Positions 16,499 to 25,248 are shown, numbered from the stretch's first letter. The stretch: 64,000 nucleotides of DNA from DAOQTX01 sp035340715 (GCA_035340715.1 DAOQTX010000002.1:19305-83304), one strand, 5' to 3'. Notes: generated from the letters alone by a model not told the origin. Translations and numbers: made by a program.

Positions 16499-17638
16499 CT
16501 ATTTTAAAATGATATTACAAATAAGCTCTGCTGCATTCCCTTCACCATAAAAGGAAGGATAGGTATAATCATTCTTCGAATATAAATGGTTAAAAGATTG
16601 AACTATTAATTCCTGATCAGCTGCTGCCAATCGGTTGTTCCCATTTTCTACCAATTCAATCCATTCTGTCTCGGGTCTGAGCACTACACAAGGTTTCTTA
16701 AAGAAGAAAGCTTCTTTTTGAACTCCACCGGAGTCGGTTAGAACAATACGACTATTGCTTTCTAAGGCGATCATATCTAAAAAACTTACAGGATCAATAA
16801 TCAATAAGTTGTTTTGTTTCTTTATATCGGATAAAAGGCTTTCAGAAAGATTACTACTCATTAATTTCTTTGTACGTGGATGAAGTGGAAGTACAATTTT
16901 TAAGGACTGCGTTTTGATGATTTCAAGTAGTGAGAGAAAAATATTTTCAAAATTCACTTTGTTATCGGTATTATGATCGCGATGCACAGTGCATAATGAA
17001 AAATTGTTCGGAGATAGATTGAGATCTTTCAATATGGTGGAAGATGATTTTGCCTTTTGTTCAAAGAAGATGCTGTTGTCGTACATAATGTCTCCACTCA
17101 AAAATATTCCAGGCTCATCAGCAGAATATGGACCTTTTGATTGTAAGGAAAATCCTTCGTGCTCTAAATTTTGCATAGCTGAAGAAGTAGGGCAGAAGAG
17201 AAAGGTAGCAAGATGATCGCAAACAATTCGATTTACTTCTTCGGGCATTTTCTTATTAAACGATCTCAATCCGGCTTCGATGTGTATGCAAGGGATGTGT
17301 AATTTAGAAGCGGCCAATGATCCGGCCAGAGTACTATTGGTGTCACCGTAAACCAAAACAAAATCGGGTTTGTTTTTTAAGCACACCTCTTCAATGCCAA
17401 CCAACATTTCGCTCGTTTGTTTACCATGGGTATTTGAACCCACATTCAGATTCATGTCCGGTTTGGGAATTTCCAATTCCTGAAAAAAAACATCGGACAT
17501 ATTATGATCGTAATGTTGACCGGTATGCAGAATGGTTTCTTCGATTTGACCTTTGAACGAGTTACGAATGCAACGGCTCATAGCGGATGCTTTAATAATC
17601 TGAGGGCGTGCCCCGATGATTGTAAGTACTTTTATCAC
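16499..17638 (-). CDS. wecB: UDP-N-acetylglucosamine 2-epimerase (non-hydrolysing)
   Basis: Interconverts UDP-GlcNAc and UDP-ManNAc. The 379-residue protein carries the family motifs IIGARPQIIKASAMSR, HTGQHYDHNMSDVFF, GDTNSTLAGSLAA, HIEAGLRSFNKKMPEEVNR and DSGGVQKEAFF. The start is GTG (17636-17638), nine bases below the radC stop, so it may be read from the radC transcript. As the first sugar-nucleotide gene of the cluster it sets the likely substrate of the following deacetylases and transferases. It is cytoplasmic. Identity is secure; whether the product is ManNAc itself or a further derivative is not. Confidence 0.93.
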   Translation of the reverse strand: MIKVLTIIGARPQIIKASAMSRCIRNSFKGQIEETILHTGQHYDHNMSDVFFQELEIPKPDMNLNVGSNTHGKQTSEMLVGIEEVCLKNKPDFVLVYGDTNSTLAGSLAASKLHIPCIHIEAGLRSFNKKMPEEVNRIVCDHLATFLFCPTSSAMQNLEHEGFSLQSKGPYSADEPGIFLSGDIMYDNSIFFEQKAKSSSTILKDLNLSPNNFSLCTVHRDHNTDNKVNFENIFLSLLEIIKTQSLKIVLPLHPRTKKLMSSNLSESLLSDIKKQNNLLIIDPVSFLDMIALESNSRIVLTDSGGVQKEAFFFKKPCVVLRPETEWIELVENGNNRLAAADQELIVQSFNHLYSKNDYTYPSFYGEGNAAELICNIILK

Positions 17639-17646
17639 AATTCGAT

Positions 17647-18333
17647 TTATATTAAACCTTCATCGGCAAAACTAAAATAATTTGAGCCTGCAATAATAAT
17701 ATGATCAATCAAGTTTAATTCTAACATTTTACCGGCTTCCTTTAATTTTGACGTTATTTTTTTATCCTCATCACTTGGAAAAGGAGATTCGCTTGGATGA
17801 TTGTGCGCTACGATAATTCCATGTGCCTGCATCTCAATAGCCATCTTAAAAATCAATTTAGGATCTACCACCGTTCCTGACATTCCACCTTTACTCAATT
17901 TAATTTTCTTAATCAGTTTGTTCGCTCTATTTAAACAGATCACATGAAATTCTTCGTGATTTAAATCCTCTAAATCCGTTCGAAAAAGTTCAAACGCATC
18001 TCTGCTGCTTTTTATTTGCGATTTGGTTCGGGCTTCTTCTTCACGTCTTCTTTTGCCAATTTCCAATGCAGCAGACAAGGTAATGGCTTTAACCTTGCCT
18101 ATACCTTTAGTCTTTATTAAATCAGGTATGGATTTTCGAGAGAGTTCAGCCCAATTGTACTGATGTTCACTGAGCAACTCTCTTGCAAGAGTGATGGCAT
18201 TTTTCTTAGTAGTACCTGTTCGGAGTAAAATGGCTAAGAGTTCAGCATCACTCAGCGAAGAAGCTCCATTTTTCTCGAGCTTTTCACGAGGTTTGTCATC
18301 ATTATTTAGCTTTCGTATTTGTTGATCTTCCAT
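17647..18333 (-). CDS. radC: RadC/JAMM-domain protein
   Basis: A 228-residue protein with the RadC layout: an N-terminal helical/helix-hairpin-helix region (GASSLSDAELLAILLRTGT, IKTKGIGKVKAITLSAALEIGKRR) and a C-terminal JAMM metal site with H-N-H-P-S-x(5)-P-S-D-E-D at about 180-191. JAMM sites bind zinc. RadC's role in DNA repair is disputed, and its true function is not established. The gene follows the rpsT terminator and lies 8 bp upstream of wecB. The join to a glycan operon is probably accidental but would couple their transcription. Confidence 0.92.
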   Translation of the reverse strand: MEDQQIRKLNNDDKPREKLEKNGASSLSDAELLAILLRTGTTKKNAITLARELLSEHQYNWAELSRKSIPDLIKTKGIGKVKAITLSAALEIGKRRREEEARTKSQIKSSRDAFELFRTDLEDLNHEEFHVICLNRANKLIKKIKLSKGGMSGTVVDPKLIFKMAIEMQAHGIIVAHNHPSESPFPSDEDKKITSKLKEAGKMLELNLIDHIIIAGSNYFSFADEGLI

Positions 18334-18351
18334 TTTAGCTACGGTGAAGAT

Positions 18352-18386
18352 AAAAAAATAGCCCTTCCTGTGTTTCAGAAAGGGCT
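18352..18386 (-). terminator. Rho-independent terminator after rpsT
   Basis: On the minus strand an 11-bp stem AGCCCTTTCTG/CAGGAAGGGCT (one G-U pair, five-base loop) spans 18360-18386. After one A it is followed by seven T residues (18352-18358). It ends the tRNA-Glu/rpsT transcript 21 bp beyond the rpsT stop codon. Confidence 0.88.
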
Positions 18387-18407
18387 TTATATAGAATGAT
18401 CGTTTGG

Positions 18408-18662
18408 TTATTTTAAACTATTCACGTGTTTAACTAAGCTCGACTTTAAGTTCGATGCTTTGTTTTTATGAATAATATTCTTTTTAGAGAGTTTGTCGAG
18501 CATACTTACTACTTGAGGTAATAAGGTATTTGCTTCTTTCTTATCGGTAGCAGTTCTTAATTTCTTAATAACTGTACGTGTACTTTTAGCCTGATAACGG
18601 TTAGTTACACGCTTTTTGTCGTTAGCACGAATGCGTTTAATTGCTGATTTGTGATTTGCCAT
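18408..18662 (-). CDS. rpsT: 30S ribosomal protein S20
   Basis: An 84-residue, strongly basic, all-helical protein starting MANHKSAIKRIRANDKKR, the S20 signature. The central LLPQVVSMLDKL and the NIIHKNKASNLKSSL end match the family. S20 binds 16S rRNA early in 30S assembly. The ATG lies only 17 bp after the 3' end of tRNA-Glu on the same strand, with no promoter between them, so the two should share a transcript that ends at the strong terminator downstream. Confidence 0.97.
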   Translation of the reverse strand: MANHKSAIKRIRANDKKRVTNRYQAKSTRTVIKKLRTATDKKEANTLLPQVVSMLDKLSKKNIIHKNKASNLKSSLVKHVNSLK

Positions 18663-18679
18663 TTTCTTTCAATCTTTAG

Positions 18680-18751
18680 TAGCCCGTAGGGGAATCGAAC
18701 CCCTGTTTCCTCCGTGAAAGGGAGATGTCCTAACCCCTAGACGAACGGGCC
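18680..18751 (-). tRNA. tRNA-Glu (anticodon UUC)
   Basis: A 72-base cloverleaf on the minus strand. The acceptor stem is GGCCCGT pairing with ACGGGCT (one G-U), the D-arm region contains CTAGGGGTTAGGAC, and the anticodon loop is CTTTCAC giving UUC. The T-arm is GGGGTTCGATTCCCC and the discriminator is A. CCA is not encoded. A textbook promoter lies upstream and rpsT starts 17 bp downstream. Confidence 0.97.
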
Positions 18752-18770
18752 TTTGGTTAAAAAAGAGGTG

Positions 18771-18801
18771 CAAAGGTAGAGGTATTTTTGTTTTCCACAA
18801 A
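18771..18801 (-). promoter_or_regulatory. Promoter of tRNA-Glu and rpsT
   Basis: On the minus strand TTTG (18798-18801), exactly 19 bp, then TACCTTTG (18771-18778) is a perfect match to the Bacteroidota TTTG/TAnnTTTG consensus. The start of transcription would be around 18764, leaving a leader of roughly a dozen bases before the tRNA 5' end. Confidence 0.85.
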
Positions 18802-18812
18802 CAAAAATTAAA

Positions 18813-19496
18813 CTATTCGGGTTTATTTTGTTCGTTTTGGAACTTAAAGCCTAATCTTTTGCCAGTACTAATACTTGAACTCAAGCTATTGGCGTCCAAT
18901 TCTTGCATAGATACACGGTAAACTTGCTCAATAGGAGGTACAAATAGATCTTCTTGTAAACAGCCGATGATAACCGTTTCTAATAGATTGCAAATTACAT
19001 CTTCCGTTAAAATCGAATTGGCAAAGTCATTATACAAAAATCCAAGTTGTCCCTTTCCTTCTATGAAAAAGTGATTTTCTGCATTGATAAAGATTCGACC
19101 AACTAAAATTCCAATATCGTTGGTGCGCTGATATTTGAATGAGTCGTTTAAAAAGTTATAGATTGAGATCATTCCGCAGTGAGCTCTCAAAGGGTTTTCA
19201 GCAACGTAACTGGTCTTCCATAAGCTGTGGGAAGATTCGAAGGTAAATACATTTGTGTGGTGTACGAATACCAATAAATCGTCTGAGATGGTAAGGTTTA
19301 CTTCAAACTCACTATCAGATTCAACTTTTAAAGGAATTCTTGGGTCAATTTTCTCCAGTTTCTTTTTTAATTCATCATGCATCAACTTCAATTTATTATG
19401 GATCAAATTAAAATTTGAACCAGTTTGTTCAATTATTTGAAGATGCATGGGCCCTCTAATTTTTAATAGTTTAAAAACATTATCAAATTTCTCCAT
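18813..19496 (-). CDS. Conserved-looking protein of unknown function downstream of proS
   Basis: A 227-residue cytoplasmic protein without a recognisable domain. The N-terminus is amphipathic and Lys-rich (KLKLMHDELKKKLEKI, probably coiled coil). The middle is beta-rich (FEVNLTISDDLLVFVHHTNVF), with one Cys-Gly pair in RAHCGMISIY, and the C-terminus is polar. It starts 2 bp after the proS stop and is surely co-transcribed with it. The pairing may mean only shared transcription. No signal peptide or membrane span is seen, and I cannot suggest a function. Confidence 0.75.
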   Translation of the reverse strand: MEKFDNVFKLLKIRGPMHLQIIEQTGSNFNLIHNKLKLMHDELKKKLEKIDPRIPLKVESDSEFEVNLTISDDLLVFVHHTNVFTFESSHSLWKTSYVAENPLRAHCGMISIYNFLNDSFKYQRTNDIGILVGRIFINAENHFFIEGKGQLGFLYNDFANSILTEDVICNLLETVIIGCLQEDLFVPPIEQVYRVSMQELDANSLSSSISTGKRLGFKFQNEQNKPE

Positions 19497-19498
19497 TA

Positions 19499-20974
19499 TT
19501 AGTACGCTTTTGCAAATAATACTCTTTGAATCGATTTATTACCGGTTAATATACATTTTCCTTCTTCTAATTTATTGTTCAAAGGAATACATCGTATTGT
19601 TGCTTTAGTTTTTTCTTTTATCAATTGTTCTGTTGCTCCGGTTCCATCCCAGTGTGCTAATACAAATCCACCTTTGGTATTTAGCAAATCAGTAAATTCT
19701 TCCCAGGTATCAGCACGGTGCGTATTCTCATTTCTAAAATCGAGTGCTTTGTTGTATAAATTTTGTTGAATTTGATTTAAAAGAGCGGACACTTTAATTC
19801 CTAAATCAATATTTTGCATGTTTTGTTTTTCCTTGGTATCTCTCCGTGCCAGTTCAATGGTATTGTTCTCCATGTCTCTTGGTCCAATAGCAATGCGAAT
19901 GGGAATTCCTTTGAGTTCATATTCAGCAAACTTGAATCCCGGTTTTTGATTATCGCGCTGATCTAGATGAACTCTTACTTGATTTTTTTCCAGTTCACTT
20001 TTAATTTGTTGACCATACTCAATTACTTTTTGTTGCTCTTCTTCAGTCTTATAAATCGGAACAATTACAACCTGGTTTGGAGCGAGTTTTGGTGGAAGAA
20101 TTAAGCCATCATCATCGCTATGTGCCATTACCAAAGCGCCCATCAAACGAGTCGATACTCCCCAAGATGTTGCCCAAACATATTCTTGATTGCCGTTTTG
20201 TGTGGTAAATTTAACATCAAATGCTTTGGCAAAATTTTGGGCAAGAAAATGTGATGTTCCTGCTTGCAAAGCTTTTCGATCCTGCATTAGTGCTTCAATA
20301 CAATAGGTGATTTCTGCGCCAGCAAATCTTTCATTTTCTGTTTTTACTCCTTTGATAACAGGCAATGCCATAAAATTCTCGGCAAAATCAGAATAAACAT
20401 CGAGCATTAATTCAGCTTCAGTTATCGCTTCTTCTTTTGTGGCATGAGCAGTATGTCCTTCTTGCCAAAGAAACTCTGCAGTTCGTAGAAACAATCGTGT
20501 TCTCATTTCCCATCGTACCACATTTGCCCATTGATTTATGAGTAAGGGTAAATCTCTGTAGGATTGAATCCAATTTCTATACGTGCTCCAGATAATGGTT
20601 TCGGATGTAGGTCGAATGATCAACTCTTCTTCAAGTTTAGCATCAGGATCTACTACGACTTCTTTTCCATCATCACTGTTCTTTAATCGGTAATGAGTAA
20701 CGACTGCACATTCTTTTGCAAAGCCTTCAACATGCTTTGCTTCTTTACTTAAAAATGATTTTGGTATGAAGATAGGGAAGTAAGCATTTTGATGGCCGGT
20801 GTCTTTAAACATCTTATCTAAGGCTTGTTGCATTCTTTCCCAAATGCCAAATCCGTAGGGCTTTATAACCATGCAGCCACGTACAGCACTGTTTTCGGCC
20901 AATCCCGCTTTGATCACCAGGTCTTGATACCATTCATTATAATTTAATTCACGAGTTGTTATTTGCTTTGCCAT
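19499..20974 (-). CDS. proS: Prolyl-tRNA synthetase, archaeal/eukaryotic-like short class
   Basis: Charges tRNA-Pro. The 491-residue class II synthetase has motif 1 around CMVIKPYGFGIWERMQ, motif 2 in LFLRTAEFLWQEGHTAHAT and motif 3 in ATSWGVSTRLMGALVMAHSDD. The HGTP anticodon-binding domain follows (QVVIVPIYKTEEE onward), with the C-terminal domain that replaces the bacterial editing insertion. Its length and lack of the ~180-residue INS domain place it in the archaeal/eukaryotic-like ProRS group, common in Bacteroidota. ATG at 20972-20974. It heads a two-gene unit with the unknown gene at 18813. Confidence 0.96.
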   Translation of the reverse strand: MAKQITTRELNYNEWYQDLVIKAGLAENSAVRGCMVIKPYGFGIWERMQQALDKMFKDTGHQNAYFPIFIPKSFLSKEAKHVEGFAKECAVVTHYRLKNSDDGKEVVVDPDAKLEEELIIRPTSETIIWSTYRNWIQSYRDLPLLINQWANVVRWEMRTRLFLRTAEFLWQEGHTAHATKEEAITEAELMLDVYSDFAENFMALPVIKGVKTENERFAGAEITYCIEALMQDRKALQAGTSHFLAQNFAKAFDVKFTTQNGNQEYVWATSWGVSTRLMGALVMAHSDDDGLILPPKLAPNQVVIVPIYKTEEEQQKVIEYGQQIKSELEKNQVRVHLDQRDNQKPGFKFAEYELKGIPIRIAIGPRDMENNTIELARRDTKEKQNMQNIDLGIKVSALLNQIQQNLYNKALDFRNENTHRADTWEEFTDLLNTKGGFVLAHWDGTGATEQLIKEKTKATIRCIPLNNKLEEGKCILTGNKSIQRVLFAKAY

Positions 20975-21079
20975 AGGATATCTTTGTTTTATTCTTGGTA
21001 CAGTAATTGAAATATGAATTGTGCGACAAAAGTCTTAAACAAAATTTACTTAAGCAATTAGTCGTTAAACCAAAGTAAT

Positions 21080-22741
21080 ATGAATACGTCAAACATTAAA
21101 ACCAGCAAGAACATGAAAGCAAAAGCAATTTTAATTATCGCTTCCATGTTGGGGATTTACAGTTGTACATCCACTTCATACACCTCATCATCTCGAAACA
21201 TGGACGATGTTTACTACAGTGAAAATCAATCAGAGCCTATCTTCATGGGCAACTCATCTTCGTCCGAAGATAATAGTTCAAGTGGAGAAATTACAAGTGA
21301 GTATGAATCAATTTCATCATCTCAGTCGAATGAAGGCAGTGATGATAATCGTTTTTCATATGATGAACCAAGTGAACCGAGTCAGGAATATTCAACTGAT
21401 CCATCCAATAGTGAAAGATATAGAGATGAAAGTGGTAATACCTATGTGACCAACAATTACTATGGAGACTATTACGATTATGAGTATAGTTCTCGTTTAA
21501 GACGATTCTATCGCCCGTCCTCATATGGATATTATCATAGTTATTATACTAACAGTTATTATTATACCTACCATCCTAATCATTGGGGATTGAGTATTTA
21601 TTTAGGTTATAATTTTTGGTATCCACCAGTTTCGGTTTCTTTTGGATGGGGTAGTCCGGGATATTATGGCTCAAGTTGGTATGGATATAATCCTTATGGA
21701 TGGTCAAGTCCAATTTATCCTTCGTATTATTTCGGCTATGGAAGTCCTTACGGATATTATGGAAGTAGTTACTACAATGGATATTATGCGGGTTATTGGA
21801 ATGGTTATTACCAAGGATATTATAATTCCGTATATGGTCCTTACGGTTACCCACATATCAACCCATACTATTGCAATACTTATGATGGCTCACTTGGATA
21901 TTATTATGGTCCACGAAGTGGTGGTAGTGGTGAGAACAACAACCCTGTGCAAGCTTCAGGACCTAGAACGATTCAAAATAGTCTTTACCAGAACATGGTA
22001 TATAATAATGATGGACCAAAAACTCCTACATTTGAAAGCGATGTAAAAGGTCCTGGAAAAACTCCGGTTCAAAGTGTTTCTCCTGTAAAGGGATCACCCA
22101 ATGATGTTTCTCCAAGCATTGGATCCGGTCATACCGATGTTGCCCCGGTTAAAGGAAATAGTAGTGTGTCTCCTGTTAAAGGAAATACCGATGTCGCTCC
22201 AGTAAAAGGTAATAGTGAAACAAATCCTGTTAAAGGAAATAGTCATAGTGAGACAGTTAGCCCTGTTAAAGATCCTAGGACTATTAGTCAGCCAGGGAAT
22301 AATTCTTCAGAAACAGCTCCAACCAAAAATAACCCTATTAAAACGGAGCCTGCTCCAAAGCCAAGGCCTTATCAGTCTCCTTCATATGAGCAGCCAAAGA
22401 ATAATCAACCTGGTGTGGATTCTCCTCGTGACAATAATAATGTTACACCAAGAAGTCCAAACGTTGCTCCTTCAAAATCACCTCGACCAAGAAGTAGTTA
22501 CGATTCACCTAGAAACTACGGAAATTCTACAAAAGGAAATAGTTGGAACTCGAATGATGTGAAGAGTAGTCAACCCAAGAGTAATTCACCTCGACCTTCA
22601 ATTCAATCAGGTGGTTCGGGAATTAAAAGTACTCCAAGAAATAATAACTCCAGTTCTGGTGTTAGTTCTAGTCCTCGCAACTCAAACTCGGGGAGTAATA
22701 GTCCAAGTAGTGGCGGATCGAAAAGGACCCCTAGAAATTAA
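21080..22741 (+). CDS. Low-complexity Tyr/Gly/Ser-rich lipoprotein with PVKG repeats
   Basis: A 553-residue predicted lipoprotein. A signal with lipobox I-Y-S-C ends near residue 29; an inner ATG at 21113 gives a shorter, more usual signal. Then come a Ser/Glu-rich stretch (about 40-120), a Tyr/Gly/Trp-rich block (about 130-270, repeats of YYG, GYY and SYY), six PVKG/PVKD units (about 335-400) and a Pro/Ser/Arg/Asn-rich tail with SPR motifs. No enzyme domain is visible. It is probably an exposed surface or adhesive protein. It is 18 bp before an OmpP1/FadL-like gene, so the two may work together at the outer membrane. Confidence 0.8.
   Translation: MNTSNIKTSKNMKAKAILIIASMLGIYSCTSTSYTSSSRNMDDVYYSENQSEPIFMGNSSSSEDNSSSGEITSEYESISSSQSNEGSDDNRFSYDEPSEPSQEYSTDPSNSERYRDESGNTYVTNNYYGDYYDYEYSSRLRRFYRPSSYGYYHSYYTNSYYYTYHPNHWGLSIYLGYNFWYPPVSVSFGWGSPGYYGSSWYGYNPYGWSSPIYPSYYFGYGSPYGYYGSSYYNGYYAGYWNGYYQGYYNSVYGPYGYPHINPYYCNTYDGSLGYYYGPRSGGSGENNNPVQASGPRTIQNSLYQNMVYNNDGPKTPTFESDVKGPGKTPVQSVSPVKGSPNDVSPSIGSGHTDVAPVKGNSSVSPVKGNTDVAPVKGNSETNPVKGNSHSETVSPVKDPRTISQPGNNSSETAPTKNNPIKTEPAPKPRPYQSPSYEQPKNNQPGVDSPRDNNNVTPRSPNVAPSKSPRPRSSYDSPRNYGNSTKGNSWNSNDVKSSQPKSNSPRPSIQSGGSGIKSTPRNNNSSSGVSSSPRNSNSGSNSPSSGGSKRTPRN
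22080..22275 (+). repeat. Tandem PVKG-coding repeat inside the lipoprotein gene
   Basis: Six imperfect in-frame copies of a unit encoding [ST/A]-PVKG-N/S, with related nucleotide segments such as GTTAAAGGAAATAG. Spacing is 7-20 residues. Copies differ by silent and coding changes, so the array is degenerate. Confidence 0.7.
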
Positions 22742-22759
22742 CAATTAATTCTGATTATT

Positions 22760-24247
22760 ATGAGACATTATATATCAGGAATGCTGTTTACAACAGCATT
22801 CCTTTTCATTCCTTTTTTTATTTCTGCACAAAATCAAATAGATGCATTACGATATAGCCGAATGCAATTTGGATCAACAGCACGTAGTCTTGCCACAGGA
22901 GGAGCATTTTCTGCACTAGGAGCTGATTTGTCTGTTTTGTCAACCAACCCTGGTGGTTTAGGTTTGTATAGAAACGGAGATATAAATTTTACTCCTGCAT
23001 TTTATATTAGAAGCGTTGATAGTAAATATCTTGATAAGAACTTAAGTGATAGTAAGGTGCAATTTGGATTTTACAATCTTGGAATCGTTGCTGTATCACA
23101 AAATGGATCATCTTCTCCTTGGAAAAGACACGTTATTTCTTTTGGATACAATAAGTTAGCTAGTTTTAATACCAATTCATATTTTGAAGGATTCAACCAA
23201 CAGAATTCTTTACTAACCAATTTCGTTGAACAATCGCAAGGACTGAGTGCTTCTACATTGAGCAACAACAGCGCTTTTGATCTAAATCTTGCTTTTCAAA
23301 CTTGTGCAATAGATACTTCAAGTGATGGAAATTATTATTCGGGATTTCCAAATGCACATGTAATGCAAAGCCGATTATTTGAAAGCAGAGGTTCGATAGG
23401 AGAGTGGTCGTTTGGTTATGGTGGTACGCTTGAAGAAAAATTATATCTCGGAGCATCACTTAATTTTCCTACCATTAGATATGATGAAGTTTCTTTATAT
23501 GAGGAATCCGATATACAGCATGATTCTTCTTTAGTTTGTGGAGCCGATTTGGATGCCATTACGTATAGAAAAGATCTTTTGACCAAAGGGAATGGAATAA
23601 ATTTAAAGTTTGGAATGATTGTACGACCTTCCGATTATGTGCGATTGGGTATTGCCATTCATACTCCAACTTATTTTGTAATGAAAGATTATTATTCATC
23701 GAGATTTACCAGCAACTTTACAGATGGCAGTAGCTATAGCGAAGATTCTCCTGCTGGTTTTTATCAGTACAACTTAACCACGCCATTTAGAATGCTAGCA
23801 AGTGTAGCATTTATGTTTGGTCAAGCCGGATTTCTGACGGGTGAATATGAGTATGTTGACTATGCCAATGCCAAATTAAAAGCTCCTGATTATTCATTTA
23901 GTCAAGAGAATTCAGCTATTAAAGGACAGTATACCTCATCACATAATGTACGATTGGGAGCTGAGGCTAAGCTCGACAACATCAGTTTGCGATTTGGCGC
24001 TTCTTATGCACAATCACCTTATGAAGGAGACTCACAATCTATTTCTGAATCGAATAGTAGAAATACTATTGGCTTTAGTGGTGGCTTTGGTTACAAATAT
24101 GAAAATTGGTATTTGGATGTAGGATATGCATTCAACTCGTCTAAAGAGTATTATCAGCCATATACAGTCAATAATGGTCTTAGTCCGGTTAGTTTAGAGG
24201 AAATAAAGGAACATCGCTTACTGATCACTACAGGATGGCGATTCTAG
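22760..24247 (+). CDS. OmpP1/FadL/TodX-type outer-membrane transport protein
   Basis: A 495-residue beta-barrel protein with a signal peptide (ending FFISAQ, about residue 23). The plug-like start of the mature protein reads QFGSTARSLATGGAFSALGADLSVLSTNPGGLGLY, the pattern of the OmpP1/FadL family, where N-terminal residues plug the barrel. Alternating amphipathic strands run to the C-terminal EHRLLITTGWRF, which ends in Phe as outer-membrane proteins do. FadL proteins pass long-chain fatty acids or hydrocarbons. The neighbouring convergent beta-oxidation operon is a suggestive partner. The gene ends in a 4-bp overlap with the opposing peptidase gene. Confidence 0.87.
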   Translation: MRHYISGMLFTTAFLFIPFFISAQNQIDALRYSRMQFGSTARSLATGGAFSALGADLSVLSTNPGGLGLYRNGDINFTPAFYIRSVDSKYLDKNLSDSKVQFGFYNLGIVAVSQNGSSSPWKRHVISFGYNKLASFNTNSYFEGFNQQNSLLTNFVEQSQGLSASTLSNNSAFDLNLAFQTCAIDTSSDGNYYSGFPNAHVMQSRLFESRGSIGEWSFGYGGTLEEKLYLGASLNFPTIRYDEVSLYEESDIQHDSSLVCGADLDAITYRKDLLTKGNGINLKFGMIVRPSDYVRLGIAIHTPTYFVMKDYYSSRFTSNFTDGSSYSEDSPAGFYQYNLTTPFRMLASVAFMFGQAGFLTGEYEYVDYANAKLKAPDYSFSQENSAIKGQYTSSHNVRLGAEAKLDNISLRFGASYAQSPYEGDSQSISESNSRNTIGFSGGFGYKYENWYLDVGYAFNSSKEYYQPYTVNNGLSPVSLEEIKEHRLLITTGWRF

Positions 24248-25248
24248 TTTGAGTAGTGTTTAATAAACGCTTTAAGATTATTCCCAAACGTATCATTCAT
24301 TTCTTTTGAAAAATCTGTTTGCTTGATGCGATATCGTTTGAAATCAACAAAAAAACTATTGTTGGGCAAATGACTACGATAATACGTGTACTTAGTATTG
24401 TTTTTTACTTTCAGTGTATCCAAGGTTTGAAAAGTTTGACTAATGATCGAGTACTTTCTTTGAATTGAAGGAGTATGATTTCGAGTATATAGTGAATCTA
24501 ATAATTGATATGCTTTTAGAAAATGCAACTCATATAATTGCTGATCATGAAGCTCATTCGAATAGAATTGGTATTGTGAAGATTCTTTAGAGAATTTATA
24601 TTCTAAAAATAACCGTGCTCCTTGCTCACCTATAAAGGTTGCCAGATTCTCATTGAAATCGATATCGTTTTTAATAAAAATGGTGCTATGCGTTAGTTCA
24701 TGAATAATTAGTTCTGCTAACTTTCCTTCACTTTTGTTAAACATAGAACTTAAAATGGGATCTTTAAAAAATCCCAATGTGCTCCAAGCTGATGCCGGAC
24801 TTAAATCAGTGTCAAAACCCTGTCGTATTAGTTCAAGTTGTTCTATAGTTCCTTCACCTTTATTGAAAAAACCTTTGTATGTACTCCGTCCGAATATGGG
24901 AAACTTCCATTCATGCTCCTCAAATGATAGAGCTTTGCAAGCACTAAGTACCCACAGAGGATAGTTATTTTGTTGATCATAAAAGGTAGAATAGTTATTC
25001 GTTTTTTTCAATCCCAGGTTCTCTTCAGCGAAACTTTTTACCTCTTGAATAAAATTTATCTTTTGTTTGATGCTATCCGAAATCAGCGAGTCATTTAGAA
25101 TAGTTTCAATTGGTATTGAATTCTGAATAATGTTCAGCTGCCCTTTTAATTGTTTAATACCATACGAAATGTGATGACGATTGACAGTAAACCAAACTCC
25201 GGTAATTATCACTAAGACGATTAGGGAGTAGAGAAGAACTTTCTTCAA
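24244..25248 (-). CDS. Putative zinc aminopeptidase (PF10023-like, HExxH)
   Basis: A 334-residue protein with an N-terminal membrane anchor (about residues 5-21, VLLYSLIVLVIITGVWF) and a gluzincin-type site: ELIIHELTHSTIF contains H-E-L-T-H and FNENLATFIGEQGA provides the downstream Glu. These are features of the predicted aminopeptidases of Pfam Aminopep. The apparent start is TTG (25246-25248), 12 bp below the acyl-CoA dehydrogenase gene, so it is the last gene of the fatty-acid operon. The peptidase is probably anchored facing the periplasm. Its link to beta-oxidation is unclear. Confidence 0.78.
   Translation of the reverse strand: MKKVLLYSLIVLVIITGVWFTVNRHHISYGIKQLKGQLNIIQNSIPIETILNDSLISDSIKQKINFIQEVKSFAEENLGLKKTNNYSTFYDQQNNYPLWVLSACKALSFEEHEWKFPIFGRSTYKGFFNKGEGTIEQLELIRQGFDTDLSPASAWSTLGFFKDPILSSMFNKSEGKLAELIIHELTHSTIFIKNDIDFNENLATFIGEQGARLFLEYKFSKESSQYQFYSNELHDQQLYELHFLKAYQLLDSLYTRNHTPSIQRKYSIISQTFQTLDTLKVKNNTKYTYYRSHLPNNSFFVDFKRYRIKQTDFSKEMNDTFGNNLKAFIKHYSN

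Noticed and set aside
18352..18360. A -7 box for radC inside the rpsT terminator's T-run (TATTTTTT)
   Set aside because: Seven of eight matches are expected in any T-run and no TTTG is at the right distance; radC's promoter remains unlocated.
21576..22562. Long open frames on both strands inside the Tyr/Gly-rich lipoprotein gene
   Set aside because: They are shadows of a low-complexity coding sequence; their translations are Met/Ile- or His/Asn-rich with no domain, start signal or signal peptide.
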